A stretch of 47,879 nt of DNA, from assembly GCA_030750865.1 (NCBI GenBank), contig JASMHE010000014.1:1-47879 (forward strand), given 5' to 3'. Below the pieces are notes generated by a model that saw only the letters and a list, made by a program, of their open reading frames with translations, did not search any database and was not told the origin of the DNA. The stretch's first letter is position 1, and each line of letters opens with the position of its first letter. Below, piece after piece: positions 1-7,209 of this stretch. This DNA comes from Alphaproteobacteria bacterium. Its GTDB lineage: Bacteria > Pseudomonadota > Alphaproteobacteria > Micavibrionales > Micavibrionaceae. Made by a program: the position numbers and the translations under genes.

Positions 1-67
1 TCCCTCTCCCGCTACCATTATTTCTAATTTCCCTTATATATCAGGTTCCTTAGACCATAGACCACAC

Positions 68-94
68 GGTGCAACCGCAAGGTGCGACCCGCAA
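68..94. repeat. Imperfect tandem duplication, 13-14 nt unit
   Basis: Two adjacent near-identical units are visible: GGTGCAACCGCAA (68-80) and GGTGCGACCCGCAA (81-94). They lie in the 198 nt of non-coding sequence between the window edge and the stop of the SMP-30-like gene. I see no gene and no convincing terminator in this stretch. Function is unknown and chance is possible. Confidence 0.4.
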
Positions 95-198
95 TGTATA
101 ATTCACCCTATTTAGTACAGCCCAATGAACTTACCAAGCAACATCGGGCAACAATAGACTCGTCAGGTTGAAATGCTTCGCGCACAATCACGCTGCAA

Positions 199-1296
199 CT
201 ACGGCGTGCGCGGTTTGCTGGCAGGGACGGGGATGCGTGACACAGGCTGTGCCTGAAGTGTTTCTGTTGATTTGCCTGCCGTTAACGCAGCAAAAGACGG
301 ATATCCCACCGCCACAGCCTGCAGTGATTTGACATTAAACTCACTTTTAATCGGCACAATGACAGCCACACCCAATTTAACGCCGCCATCGGGCTTTTGG
401 CGTTTTGACGAGTTTATCAAACATATCGTTTCCCCGTTGGCATCAGGGCCGAATACGGCGTGGGTTAATGTCAGTTCTTCGTCAGGTGTAACCGGCGCAT
501 CCACACGCATGACAGGCTCGGCTGTATCAACGTCATATCCGACGACACGGTGTGTATCCAGATTGGATACCGCCACCAGCTTGCGGCCATCGACTTCAAC
601 GATATGTGCACCATCCGGACGCCCGCCTTGAAAATCATCGTTTGCTTTATCTAAAAACAATTCCGCGTTTTCAAGCGTATCGGTCGCCGCATTATACGTT
701 GCGCGCCACATACGCGGATTGTGATTTTTATCTGTTTCGGCATAAAACACCACATTCTTGCCGTTTTCAGTATAACCGCAGAGCGCATTGCTCGTGACAT
801 GATTGTCCCAAATTGCCTTTAACCCCAGCGTCTTCGGATCAACGATATATGTGACACTCGGCTTTTCATCGGCCGCCACTTTCGTGCGATCCACCGGGAT
901 GCAGCCAATGGCAATACGGCTGGACCCATCCGCCAGCGGGAATACATTCATATCATTCGGACGCATTTTGTGCTTACTGCTTTGATCTGTGCCAATATCG
1001 CTGATTTTCGCCAGCGCGCTTTTGGCTGGATCAAAGGCAAATAAACCGTCTTCGGCATTCACAATCAATGTGCCGTCTTCGTTAATGACAAGGCCGCCGA
1101 CCATGCCTTTGCCCAGATGCCATTTTTGATCGGCCCCTGTGTGCGGGTTATATTGATGAACATCGCCATATTCGATATCGACGAAGTAATAATTCCCATC
1201 AAAGGGGTTATACATCGGCGTTTCACCCGTCGAAATATCTTTGGTAATGAAAACAGCCTGATCTGTTTGGCCTATATTCCCCAATTTTGTCGTCAT
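199..1296 (-). CDS. SMP-30/gluconolactonase-like beta-propeller protein
   Basis: A 365-residue protein without signal peptide or membrane segment, so probably cytoplasmic. It shows the repeating beta-propeller texture of the SMP-30/gluconolactonase/regucalcin group: short strands ending in xxYxVD or LFAFDP, a MRPNDMNVF segment near residue 112 (the RPND motif normally contributes a metal ligand), and a GRPDGAHIVEVDG segment near 225 with the typical 'PDG' metal-site signature. Members hydrolyse sugar lactones in a Ca2+/Zn2+-dependent way; the substrate here is not deducible. It is longer than the usual roughly 300 residues, with extra strands and a proline-rich tail. It lies about 195 nt downstream of the cytochrome bd genes, behind a 15-bp palindrome that could be its operator, so it probably has its own promoter. 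The family call is fairly sure; the reaction is inferred. Confidence 0.75.
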   Translation of the reverse strand: MTTKLGNIGQTDQAVFITKDISTGETPMYNPFDGNYYFVDIEYGDVHQYNPHTGADQKWHLGKGMVGGLVINEDGTLIVNAEDGLFAFDPAKSALAKISDIGTDQSSKHKMRPNDMNVFPLADGSSRIAIGCIPVDRTKVAADEKPSVTYIVDPKTLGLKAIWDNHVTSNALCGYTENGKNVVFYAETDKNHNPRMWRATYNAATDTLENAELFLDKANDDFQGGRPDGAHIVEVDGRKLVAVSNLDTHRVVGYDVDTAEPVMRVDAPVTPDEELTLTHAVFGPDANGETICLINSSKRQKPDGGVKLGVAVIVPIKSEFNVKSLQAVAVGYPSFAALTAGKSTETLQAQPVSRIPVPASKPRTP

Positions 1297-1374
1297 GGCG
1301 TATCCCTTTTTGCCCTACTCATCCCTGTCATTTCAGCCGTCATTTTCGTGATTCTTTGTATCATTTATGCGGAC

Positions 1375-1389
1375 AACGGAGTCTCCGTT
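1375..1389. promoter_or_regulatory. 15-bp perfect palindrome, operator-like
   Basis: The sequence AACGGAG-T-CTCCGTT is a perfect 7+1+7 palindrome about 80 nt upstream of the SMP-30-like start. It is flanked by AT-rich sequence (TTATAAATATG) and so sits where a promoter would be expected. Short dyads of this size are typical of operators for dimeric repressors, for example the TetR type. No regulator gene is visible in the window, so the role is inferred. Confidence 0.4.
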
Positions 1390-1427
1390 ATAAATATGTA
1401 AACTCTGCACGTCAAGCGGATTCTCAC

Positions 1428-1447
1428 CCTTGCCAGGTCCGGCAAGG
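1428..1447. other. Hairpin in the DUF2474/SMP-30 intergenic space
   Basis: CCTTGCC (1428-1434) and GGCAAGG (1441-1447) form a perfect 7-bp stem around a 6-nt loop, about 45 nt downstream of the DUF2474 stop on the minus strand. No T-run follows on that strand, so it is not a standard intrinsic terminator. It may be an mRNA 3'-end stabiliser or a weak terminator of the bd oxidase operon. Confidence 0.35.
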
Positions 1448-1491
1448 ACAATGTCATGACAAAAACAATGAGGCAGGCCATGACCGTATCG

Positions 1492-1650
1492 TCAATCAAT
1501 CCCCATAAGAAGACGAATAAGATACGCAAGCGTCCCGACACTGAGCAGCCCACCGACCCACAAACCGATAAACCACGCCCATTCGCGCTGTTTATGCGTG
1601 AGCGTAACGGCAATACGCTGTCGCAATTTTCTAATAATGGGAATGCTCAT
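1492..1650 (-). CDS. DUF2474 small membrane protein of cytochrome bd oxidase
   Basis: A 52-residue reading frame found by translating past the cydB stop. It begins MSIPIIRKLRQR and carries one hydrophobic helix (about residues 24-50) with the pattern W-x-W-F-x-G-L-W-V-G-G ending in YLIRLLMGID. The aromatic start, Gly-rich middle and final IR-LL pattern match DUF2474, short proteins encoded after cydAB/cioAB that resemble the CydX accessory subunit in size and position. Its ATG lies inside cydB, overlapping it by 20 nt in another frame, so translation is probably coupled. The likely role is to stabilise the oxidase haem site in the inner membrane, by analogy with CydX. Confidence 0.72.
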   Translation of the reverse strand: MSIPIIRKLRQRIAVTLTHKQREWAWFIGLWVGGLLSVGTLAYLIRLLMGID

Positions 1651-2650
1651 CACTTTTTCCCCGGAAGATATAATAGCTATAAGCCGTATATATCAAGATA
1701 ATCGGCAGGAACACGAGCGCCCCGACCAGAAGCAGTGACTGCGATGTTGAGGCCGCCGCCGCATCCCAGACGGTAAAAGAAAACGGCACGATCCACGGAA
1801 ATAAACTGATACCGATTCCCAGATAGGCGAGAAAAAACAAAGCAATCGACAAAAGGAAAGGTCTGCATTCACGCGCACTATGCAGATCACGCCACAGCAT
1901 TATGAAGGCAATCGCTGTACAAAGCGGTATCGGTAGCAAAAAGAAAATATTCGGGACACTGAACCACAAATCGCTGATACGCGGATCAATAAACGGCATA
2001 CTAATACTGACAATCACCATGCCAATAAACACAAAAAACACAACATAGCGTGCGGCTTTCCTAGCCCAATCCTGCGTCTGCTTGTCCGTTTTCATGATAA
2101 GCCACGTGGCACCAAGCAGTGCATAACCGAAAATAACAGCAATCCCCGTGACGACAGCAAAGCCGTTGGCCCAGTCGAGCGCCCCGCCTGCGAAACTACG
2201 ACCTTCAACTGTGACCCCTTGCACAAAATTACCCAATATCATGCCCTGCATAAATGCCGCCAACAAAGAGCCCCCATGAAATGCAATATCCCAATATCTG
2301 CGGTCACGGCCATCTGTTTTAAAACGAAATTCAAACGCCACGCCACGGAAAATAAGACCGATCAACATCAAGATGACGGGCATATATAAAGCAGGCATCA
2401 AAACCGCATACGCAACAGGGAACGCAGCAAATAAGCCACCACCACCGAGAACAAGCCATGTTTCATTTCCATCCCAGAACGGCGCGATCGAGTTCATAAT
2501 TTTGTTCCGGCATTGATCAGATGGCGCAAACGGGAACAAAATGCCGCACCCCAAATCAAAGCCATCAAGAAACACATACAAAAAGACCGCTGTCGCAATC
2601 AGTCCGCCCCAGATCAAAGGCAAGTCAATCCACGTTGAGAAATCAAACAT
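1631..2650 (-). CDS. cydB: Cytochrome bd-type quinol oxidase subunit II
   Basis: A 339-residue polytopic membrane protein with the CydB family opening: GLIATAVFLYVFLDGFDLG at residues 17-35, then the PFWDGNETWLV motif near 58-68 and FRGVAFEFR near 101-109. The length matches the 330-380 usual for the family and about eight to nine hydrophobic helices can be traced. It forms the heterodimeric terminal oxidase with CydA, which oxidises quinol and reduces oxygen to water without pumping protons. The start follows the cydA stop directly (TAGATG) with an AAAGGA Shine-Dalgarno sequence 7 nt upstream, so the two are tightly coupled. The 3' end overlaps the DUF2474 small subunit. Confidence 0.95.
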   Translation of the reverse strand: MFDFSTWIDLPLIWGGLIATAVFLYVFLDGFDLGCGILFPFAPSDQCRNKIMNSIAPFWDGNETWLVLGGGGLFAAFPVAYAVLMPALYMPVILMLIGLIFRGVAFEFRFKTDGRDRRYWDIAFHGGSLLAAFMQGMILGNFVQGVTVEGRSFAGGALDWANGFAVVTGIAVIFGYALLGATWLIMKTDKQTQDWARKAARYVVFFVFIGMVIVSISMPFIDPRISDLWFSVPNIFFLLPIPLCTAIAFIMLWRDLHSARECRPFLLSIALFFLAYLGIGISLFPWIVPFSFTVWDAAAASTSQSLLLVGALVFLPIILIYTAYSYYIFRGKSDEHSHY

Positions 2651-4048
2651 CTAAGAATCCTTTGTCGTTAATTTTTTGGTTACGCTGGCCTCCATCGTGT
2701 GCCCGTAATAGGCGCCCTTATCCTTTTTCACGCTCGGCCCCTTACCAATCAATTTCAAGATATAATAAGATCCCGCGCCAAAAATAAGCGTATAGACAAT
2801 GATGAACAAAATCAGGCTGATCGCCACCTGTTCTGCGGCAACAGGTGAAATGCTTTCCGACGTACGGATAACACCATACGCCGTATAAGGTTGCCGCCCG
2901 ATTTCTGTGACAAACCATCCGGCCAGCAACGCAATGAAACCGCTTGGCGTCATCGCCATACACCAGAGCTGAAACAATCGCGATGTAAATAAACGTTTCC
3001 TGAAGAACAAAACCGCCGCGCAAACACCGGTCAAGATCATAGCCATCCCCAGCCCGACCATCACACGGAAGGACCAGAACACCCAGATGACAGGCGGGCG
3101 GTCCTCTTTGGCCACATCTTTCAAGCCCGGAATTTCACCGTCTGCCTGCCCCGTCAAAACCCAACTTGCGCCGTTTGGCACCTTCACACCATAATCGGTT
3201 GTCTCCGTTTCTTCATTCGGAATACCGAAAAGATATAACGGTTTATTTCCGCCACGCTCCCAGTTTCCCTCCATTGCCGCAACCTTCACAGGCTGGTAAT
3301 GCATTGTATTTTCACCATGTGCATGACCGATTAACAATTGCACGGGCGCTACAAATACAGCCATCATCATCGCCATCGCAAACATGATTCTGGCATGCTT
3401 TTGATGACGGCCCCGCCACAGATAATAAGCCGACACCCCGCCAACGACAAACGCCGTTGTCAAATACGCCGCAACAACCATATGGAAAAAACGGTATGGG
3501 AAGGACGGATTAAAAATAATTTCAATCCAGTTTGTCGGATATAACAGGCCGTCATCACCAATTTCGAACCCTTGCGGTGTTTGCATCCAGCTATTGGCAG
3601 ACAATATCCAGAACGCGGATATCAAGGTGCCTACCGCAACAATCACTGTGGACACGAAATGCATCTTCTTACTGACACGCCCCCAGCCAAACAACATGAT
3701 CCCCAGAAAGGAAGCTTCGAGAAAGAAAGCCGTCAGCACTTCATACCCCAGCAACGGACCGATCACATTGCCCGTCTTGTCGGAAAAAACAGACCAGTTT
3801 GTGCCAAATTGATAAGACATGACCACACCGGATACAACACCCATCCCGAAACACACGGCAAAAATTTTGACCCACATGCGGTAAATATCTTCGTACCGTT
3901 TTTCACCGGTTTTCAGATACAGCCCCTCTATGACAGCCAGCCAACTTGCAAGCCCAATCGTAAATGCCGGAAAAACAATGTGAAAAGAAATCGTAAAGGC
4001 AAATTGTATACGGGCCAGTAAAACGGCATCAAGCTCAAGTCCCAACAT
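2651..4048 (-). CDS. cydA: Cytochrome bd-type quinol oxidase subunit I, CIO-like
   Basis: Haem-carrying subunit of the bd oxidase, about 465 residues and nine hydrophobic helices. Visible family residues (numbered from MLGLEL) are the haem ligand His23 in ISFHIVFP, Glu103 and Glu111 in GYEVLTAFFLEA, His189 in RFFHMVVAAY, and the quinol-loop motif around MHYQPVKVAAMEG. The Q loop after this motif is short, as in cyanide-insensitive (CIO/CioA) oxidases rather than E. coli CydA. Start choice: the frame is open further upstream, but AAAGGA lies about 10 nt before the ATG at 4048, and MLGLELDAVLLARIQ aligns with CioA N-termini. The ATG at 4057 (MSDML) is only about 2 nt from that site. Likely expressed under low oxygen or respiratory stress; no regulator is seen. 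Confidence 0.95.
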   Translation of the reverse strand: MLGLELDAVLLARIQFAFTISFHIVFPAFTIGLASWLAVIEGLYLKTGEKRYEDIYRMWVKIFAVCFGMGVVSGVVMSYQFGTNWSVFSDKTGNVIGPLLGYEVLTAFFLEASFLGIMLFGWGRVSKKMHFVSTVIVAVGTLISAFWILSANSWMQTPQGFEIGDDGLLYPTNWIEIIFNPSFPYRFFHMVVAAYLTTAFVVGGVSAYYLWRGRHQKHARIMFAMAMMMAVFVAPVQLLIGHAHGENTMHYQPVKVAAMEGNWERGGNKPLYLFGIPNEETETTDYGVKVPNGASWVLTGQADGEIPGLKDVAKEDRPPVIWVFWSFRVMVGLGMAMILTGVCAAVLFFRKRLFTSRLFQLWCMAMTPSGFIALLAGWFVTEIGRQPYTAYGVIRTSESISPVAAEQVAISLILFIIVYTLIFGAGSYYILKLIGKGPSVKKDKGAYYGHTMEASVTKKLTTKDS

Positions 4049-4083
4049 ATCAGACATGTCCTTTGTTTTGATATTTCTTATAA

Positions 4084-4111
4084 AAGATACAAGCAGAAGC
4101 GCGTCTGTCAA
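4084..4111 (-). promoter_or_regulatory. Sigma70-type promoter of the cydAB-DUF2474 operon
   Basis: On the minus strand TTGACA (4111-4106) is followed after 16 nt by TATCTT (4089-4084). The -35 box is consensus and the -10 matches 4 of 6. The start site would be near 4077, giving a leader of about 30 nt before the cydA ATG. It lies back to back with the SDR promoter at 4251-4279. Confidence 0.5.
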
Positions 4112-4250
4112 TCAAGCAGAATAGGATAAGAAGTGATGCAAACGATTCAACACGAAACAAAAGCACGCCTCCACACGATCTCTGACGCACCACACCACGC
4201 AGTCAGTATAAAACACACCGGTTTCGATGTATCGCCTCAGCCGAAACAAC

Positions 4251-4279
4251 TTGACGGTTATGAAAAATATTTTTATAAC
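4251..4279 (+). promoter_or_regulatory. Sigma70-type promoter of the SDR/HAD operon
   Basis: TTGACG (4251-4256), a 17-nt spacer and TATAAC (4274-4279) match the sigma70 consensus at 5 of 6 positions in both boxes. Predicted start near 4286 gives a leader of about 35 nt with GGGGA just ahead of the ATG at 4321. This placement argues against a coding role for the short open frame that runs through it. Confidence 0.55.
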
Positions 4280-4320
4280 TACGTACATAGCATAAAAAGA
4301 ACAATAAAACGGGGAACATT

Positions 4321-5394
4321 ATGACTCATCAAGATCGCGTGAATCTTAGCCGTGAACACGGCCTGACACAGATTGCCCCGGAAATCGATTTCACCGGAAA
4401 AAATGTGGTCCTGACAGGCGGCGCGGCCGGTATCGGCGGCGCACTGGCCGAAGCCTATCATGCTTTCGGCGCAAATGTGATCGTTATTGATGTGCAGGAC
4501 GAAAAACTAAAAGCGCTGGAAGATAAGCTGGGCAATGAACGTATCACGGGGATCGCCTTTGACTTAAGAACATTATCCAAAGCAAAATACGCAAAACTGA
4601 CACGCCAGATCAAACACGCCGCAGGCAATGACACAATCGATGTCTATGCCATTAATGCAGGTGTTATCAAATTATTCGACGGGCCGGACGCCAAACATAT
4701 TGCGACAACACCCATTCAGGAAATGGACAGCCTGTTTGCCATTAATGTGCGATCGCATGTGACCCTTTATCAGCAACTTTTACCGATGATGAAACACTCT
4801 GATGCCGGACGCATCATGCTGACCTCTTCCCCGATTGTCGGCCGCAAAGACCCTGCGTCAGCCAATTATGCATGGACGAAAAAAGCGCTCGAAGATTATG
4901 TCGCGATGTTCCAACAGGAACTGGCCACCCTTGATGGTGCAGAACATATTCAGGTCGCCGGTTATGTGCCGCCACCCGTGCAAGCGTGGCTGCGGGCGCA
5001 CTGGAAAAACGAACCACTTTACGCAAATGCCATGCCCGAAGATGTTGTCGAATTGCCGTTACGCCTTTCCGCATCTGCCATGCGCGCCGATTATAACGGC
5101 AAGATGTTTACATTCGTCGATAAACGCACACGTAACATCACACCCGCAGATGGCGGCGAAAAATATGATGCCAATGCCCGCACGGAAAACGGATTCGATC
5201 TGGGTATCCGTGTGCGCGACCTCGGCGAAGGCGGCGGCACGGCAGGCGAAGATTTTGAAACAAGCTACGACACATGGAATTCACGGTTGTTACTGGGCAA
5301 AGACCCCGTACCACCGCTTGATGAAAATATCCGTATCCGCGAAGCACTTGCACCGCCCCAATTTATAAAAAAAGCCATGAACGGCCCAAGCTGA
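4321..5394 (+). CDS. SDR-family oxidoreductase with long C-terminal extension
   Basis: A 357-residue short-chain dehydrogenase/reductase. The Rossmann nucleotide site TGGAAGIGG is at residues 32-40, the NAG motif at 112-114, and the catalytic set is Ser169/170 with Tyr183-xxx-Lys187 (YAWTK). A classical SDR is about 250 residues; here the core ends near 235 and about 120 extra residues follow, with a Gly-rich stretch (DLGEGGGTAGEDFE) and a Pro-rich end. An acidic residue at the end of beta-2 (VIVIDVQD) suggests NAD(H) preference. The HAD phosphatase begins 52 nt downstream on the same strand, so they probably form a two-gene unit under the promoter at 4251-4279. The substrate is unknown. Confidence 0.85.
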   Translation: MTHQDRVNLSREHGLTQIAPEIDFTGKNVVLTGGAAGIGGALAEAYHAFGANVIVIDVQDEKLKALEDKLGNERITGIAFDLRTLSKAKYAKLTRQIKHAAGNDTIDVYAINAGVIKLFDGPDAKHIATTPIQEMDSLFAINVRSHVTLYQQLLPMMKHSDAGRIMLTSSPIVGRKDPASANYAWTKKALEDYVAMFQQELATLDGAEHIQVAGYVPPPVQAWLRAHWKNEPLYANAMPEDVVELPLRLSASAMRADYNGKMFTFVDKRTRNITPADGGEKYDANARTENGFDLGIRVRDLGEGGGTAGEDFETSYDTWNSRLLLGKDPVPPLDENIRIREALAPPQFIKKAMNGPS

Positions 5395-5446
5395 AAACGC
5401 AAGAATAACACCCCCTTAAACAAGGGACTGAAACAGGAAACATCAT

Positions 5447-6277
5447 ATGTCTGATTTTTTAACATGGATCAATCAAGTCGGGTTACGCAATATCATCTGG
5501 ATGACGGATATTGATGAAACGCTCGTCGAAAAAGCCGCAGACCCCGGCGCTCTGAACGCCCCCACAGGGCTTGAAGATGATTGCCGCGATCTGGACACAC
5601 TAACCGGCGGCCGCTTTTACATCATTACGGGACGGGAGCTTCCTTATATTGACCAGCTCTTTCCGCAAAAAACACTCAAGGCATCATGCGAATATCACAA
5701 CATCATGCGATTTGATAAGGATGCCGCGCCACAGGAAATCAACCCGAAACCGGATTGGTCACTTATTGATAATGACCTGCAAAGCCTGACGGCCCGTTTT
5801 AACGGCATGGTGTTACGGATCAAACCTTTCATGCGCTCACTACACTATATCGGCGCCGATACCGTGCGTAACGATCCGGCGGTCAAAAATGACGTGCAAA
5901 ATGAACTGGAACAGCTTTTAGACCGTTACGAAGCCTCCACAGGGCAGCCTCTGACCATCATTGACGGCGGCAAAGTATTCGATATGGGACCGGGCGGCCT
6001 TGATAAAGGCAATGCAGTCAAAGAAATCATCAACATTTGCAATGATAATGCCCTCATCCCGATTTATTTCGGTGACAGTCCGGGCGACTTACCGGCCGCA
6101 ACAATTGTGCAACAGCTGGGCGGCAAATTTATCGCTGTCGGCGATGATGATCGCGTCACGAAAAGTGCGGATTTCCATTTCAAAGACCCGCAGGAATATC
6201 GCGATGTCTTGCAACAGATTTTGCAAGATAACGGCCTGACCAGCGCGCAGACACCGACAGCCGCGCCAAAGCCCTGA
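5447..6277 (+). CDS. HAD-superfamily phosphatase, trehalose-phosphatase-like
   Basis: A 276-residue HAD hydrolase. Motif I is DIDETLVE (residues 21-28, nucleophile Asp21 and acid/base Asp23), motif II lies in the IITGRE segment (59-64), the motif III lysine is Lys187 in LDKGNAV, and motif IV is GDSPGD (209-214). The order and the KG-x-AV element recall the OtsB/Cof-type C2-cap phosphatases, so a phosphorylated sugar is a likely substrate. No trehalose-6-phosphate synthase is present nearby, so calling it otsB would go beyond the evidence. The Ala/Pro/Thr-rich tail is probably disordered. It has an AGGAAA Shine-Dalgarno sequence and follows the extended SDR, which suggests both act on one pathway. 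It converges with the minus-strand SDR 60 nt further on. Confidence 0.8.
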   Translation: MSDFLTWINQVGLRNIIWMTDIDETLVEKAADPGALNAPTGLEDDCRDLDTLTGGRFYIITGRELPYIDQLFPQKTLKASCEYHNIMRFDKDAAPQEINPKPDWSLIDNDLQSLTARFNGMVLRIKPFMRSLHYIGADTVRNDPAVKNDVQNELEQLLDRYEASTGQPLTIIDGGKVFDMGPGGLDKGNAVKEIINICNDNALIPIYFGDSPGDLPAATIVQQLGGKFIAVGDDDRVTKSADFHFKDPQEYRDVLQQILQDNGLTSAQTPTAAPKP

Positions 6278-6337
6278 CCCGCAGCTCCTCCATATCGACA
6301 ACAGGAAATCTTCGCTAAAAACGGCTAGGGCGAACGC

Positions 6338-7117
6338 CTACAGAGCCTTCACATACCCGTCAACACTGATGGACTGGCCGGACGTATTCTTTGCCGCGCC
6401 CGAACACAGGAACAACGCCTGCAACGCGACATCTTCGGCGGTGACCATACGCTCCAGCGCGGCCATGCCCTTATATTTGCGTGACATTTCATCAAAAGAG
6501 ACACCTTCTTTGTCTGCGCGGGCCTGTATAACATTATCAATGCGCGGGCCTTCAACAATACCCGGCAAAATGGCGTTAACGCGGATATTGTCACACCCGA
6601 GTTCTGCGGCCAGACTTTCGGTCAAACCGCGAATAGCCCACTTCGTCGCCGCATACGGCGTCCGGTTTGCATAGCCAAGCCGCCCTGCAATCGACGCAAT
6701 GCAAATGATGCTGCCGCCGCCTGCCGCACGTAATAACGGCACAGCCCGCCGCGCACAATAATATTGCCCGTTCAGGTTGATATCAACCGTGCTGCGCCAA
6801 TGATCGGGATCAATCTCGTCAATACCGCCGGTCGGCCCTGCGATGCCTGCATTATTGACCAGCACATCCAGACCCCCGAACGCCGTTTCAATGTCATCAA
6901 ACATGGCGTCAACCTGATCCTGCCGCGATACATCACACACAGAAGCCTGCCAGTCAGGATGATCTGCCAAGCATGATTTCACAGCGTCTTCAGACACATC
7001 GCAAACATAAATACGCGCGCCCGCTTTATCGAATGTTTCGGCAATGGCGCGGCCAATTCCCGCAGCTCCGGCCGATACAAATACGCGCAATCCTTCCGGT
7101 ACGTTAAAATCAAACAT
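6338..7117 (-). CDS. SDR-family NAD(P)-dependent oxidoreductase
   Basis: A classical 259-residue SDR. The nucleotide-binding glycines are in SAGAAGIGRAI (15-25), NNAG lies at 88-91, the catalytic Ser142 is in CIASIAG, and Tyr155-xxx-Lys159 is in PYAATKWA. The usual C-terminal segment NTSGQSISVDGY precedes the end. Asp40 after beta-2 (YVCDVS) points to NAD(H). It follows the BKACE gene by about 90 nt on the same strand, so a plausible job is oxidising a 3-hydroxy acid to the 3-keto acid that BKACE cleaves; this is inference from neighbourhood. A stem-loop between the two genes may lower its expression relative to BKACE. Confidence 0.88.
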   Translation of the reverse strand: MFDFNVPEGLRVFVSAGAAGIGRAIAETFDKAGARIYVCDVSEDAVKSCLADHPDWQASVCDVSRQDQVDAMFDDIETAFGGLDVLVNNAGIAGPTGGIDEIDPDHWRSTVDINLNGQYYCARRAVPLLRAAGGGSIICIASIAGRLGYANRTPYAATKWAIRGLTESLAAELGCDNIRVNAILPGIVEGPRIDNVIQARADKEGVSFDEMSRKYKGMAALERMVTAEDVALQALFLCSGAAKNTSGQSISVDGYVKAL

Positions 7118-7168
7118 AATCGTCTTTCCTTATTTCTTTGTATATTTCAAATGGTGTTTCAAAAATAT

Positions 7169-7188
7169 GCCGGGCGCAACGGCCCGGC
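7169..7188 (-). terminator. GC-rich stem-loop between BKACE and SDR genes
   Basis: GCCGGGC (7169-7175), loop GCAACG, GCCCGGC (7182-7188): a perfect 7-bp stem. Read on the minus strand it is followed by ATATTTTTG, so it resembles an intrinsic terminator or attenuator just after the BKACE stop. The interrupted T-run makes partial termination more likely than full. Confidence 0.55.
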
Positions 7189-7209
7189 GATAATGAGATG
7201 GTAACGACC

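Noticed and set aside
4136-4324. A 62-codon plus-strand open frame with AGGA ahead of its ATG and an ATGA overlap with the SDR start
   Set aside because: A good sigma70 promoter for the SDR (4251-4279) lies inside it and a second, opposite promoter lies beside its start. The protein has no recognisable family or composition typical of a real gene here.
6300-6337. GGCG-AA-CGCC dyad in the gap between the convergent HAD and SDR genes
   Set aside because: The loop would have only 2 nt and no T-run follows; not a plausible terminator.
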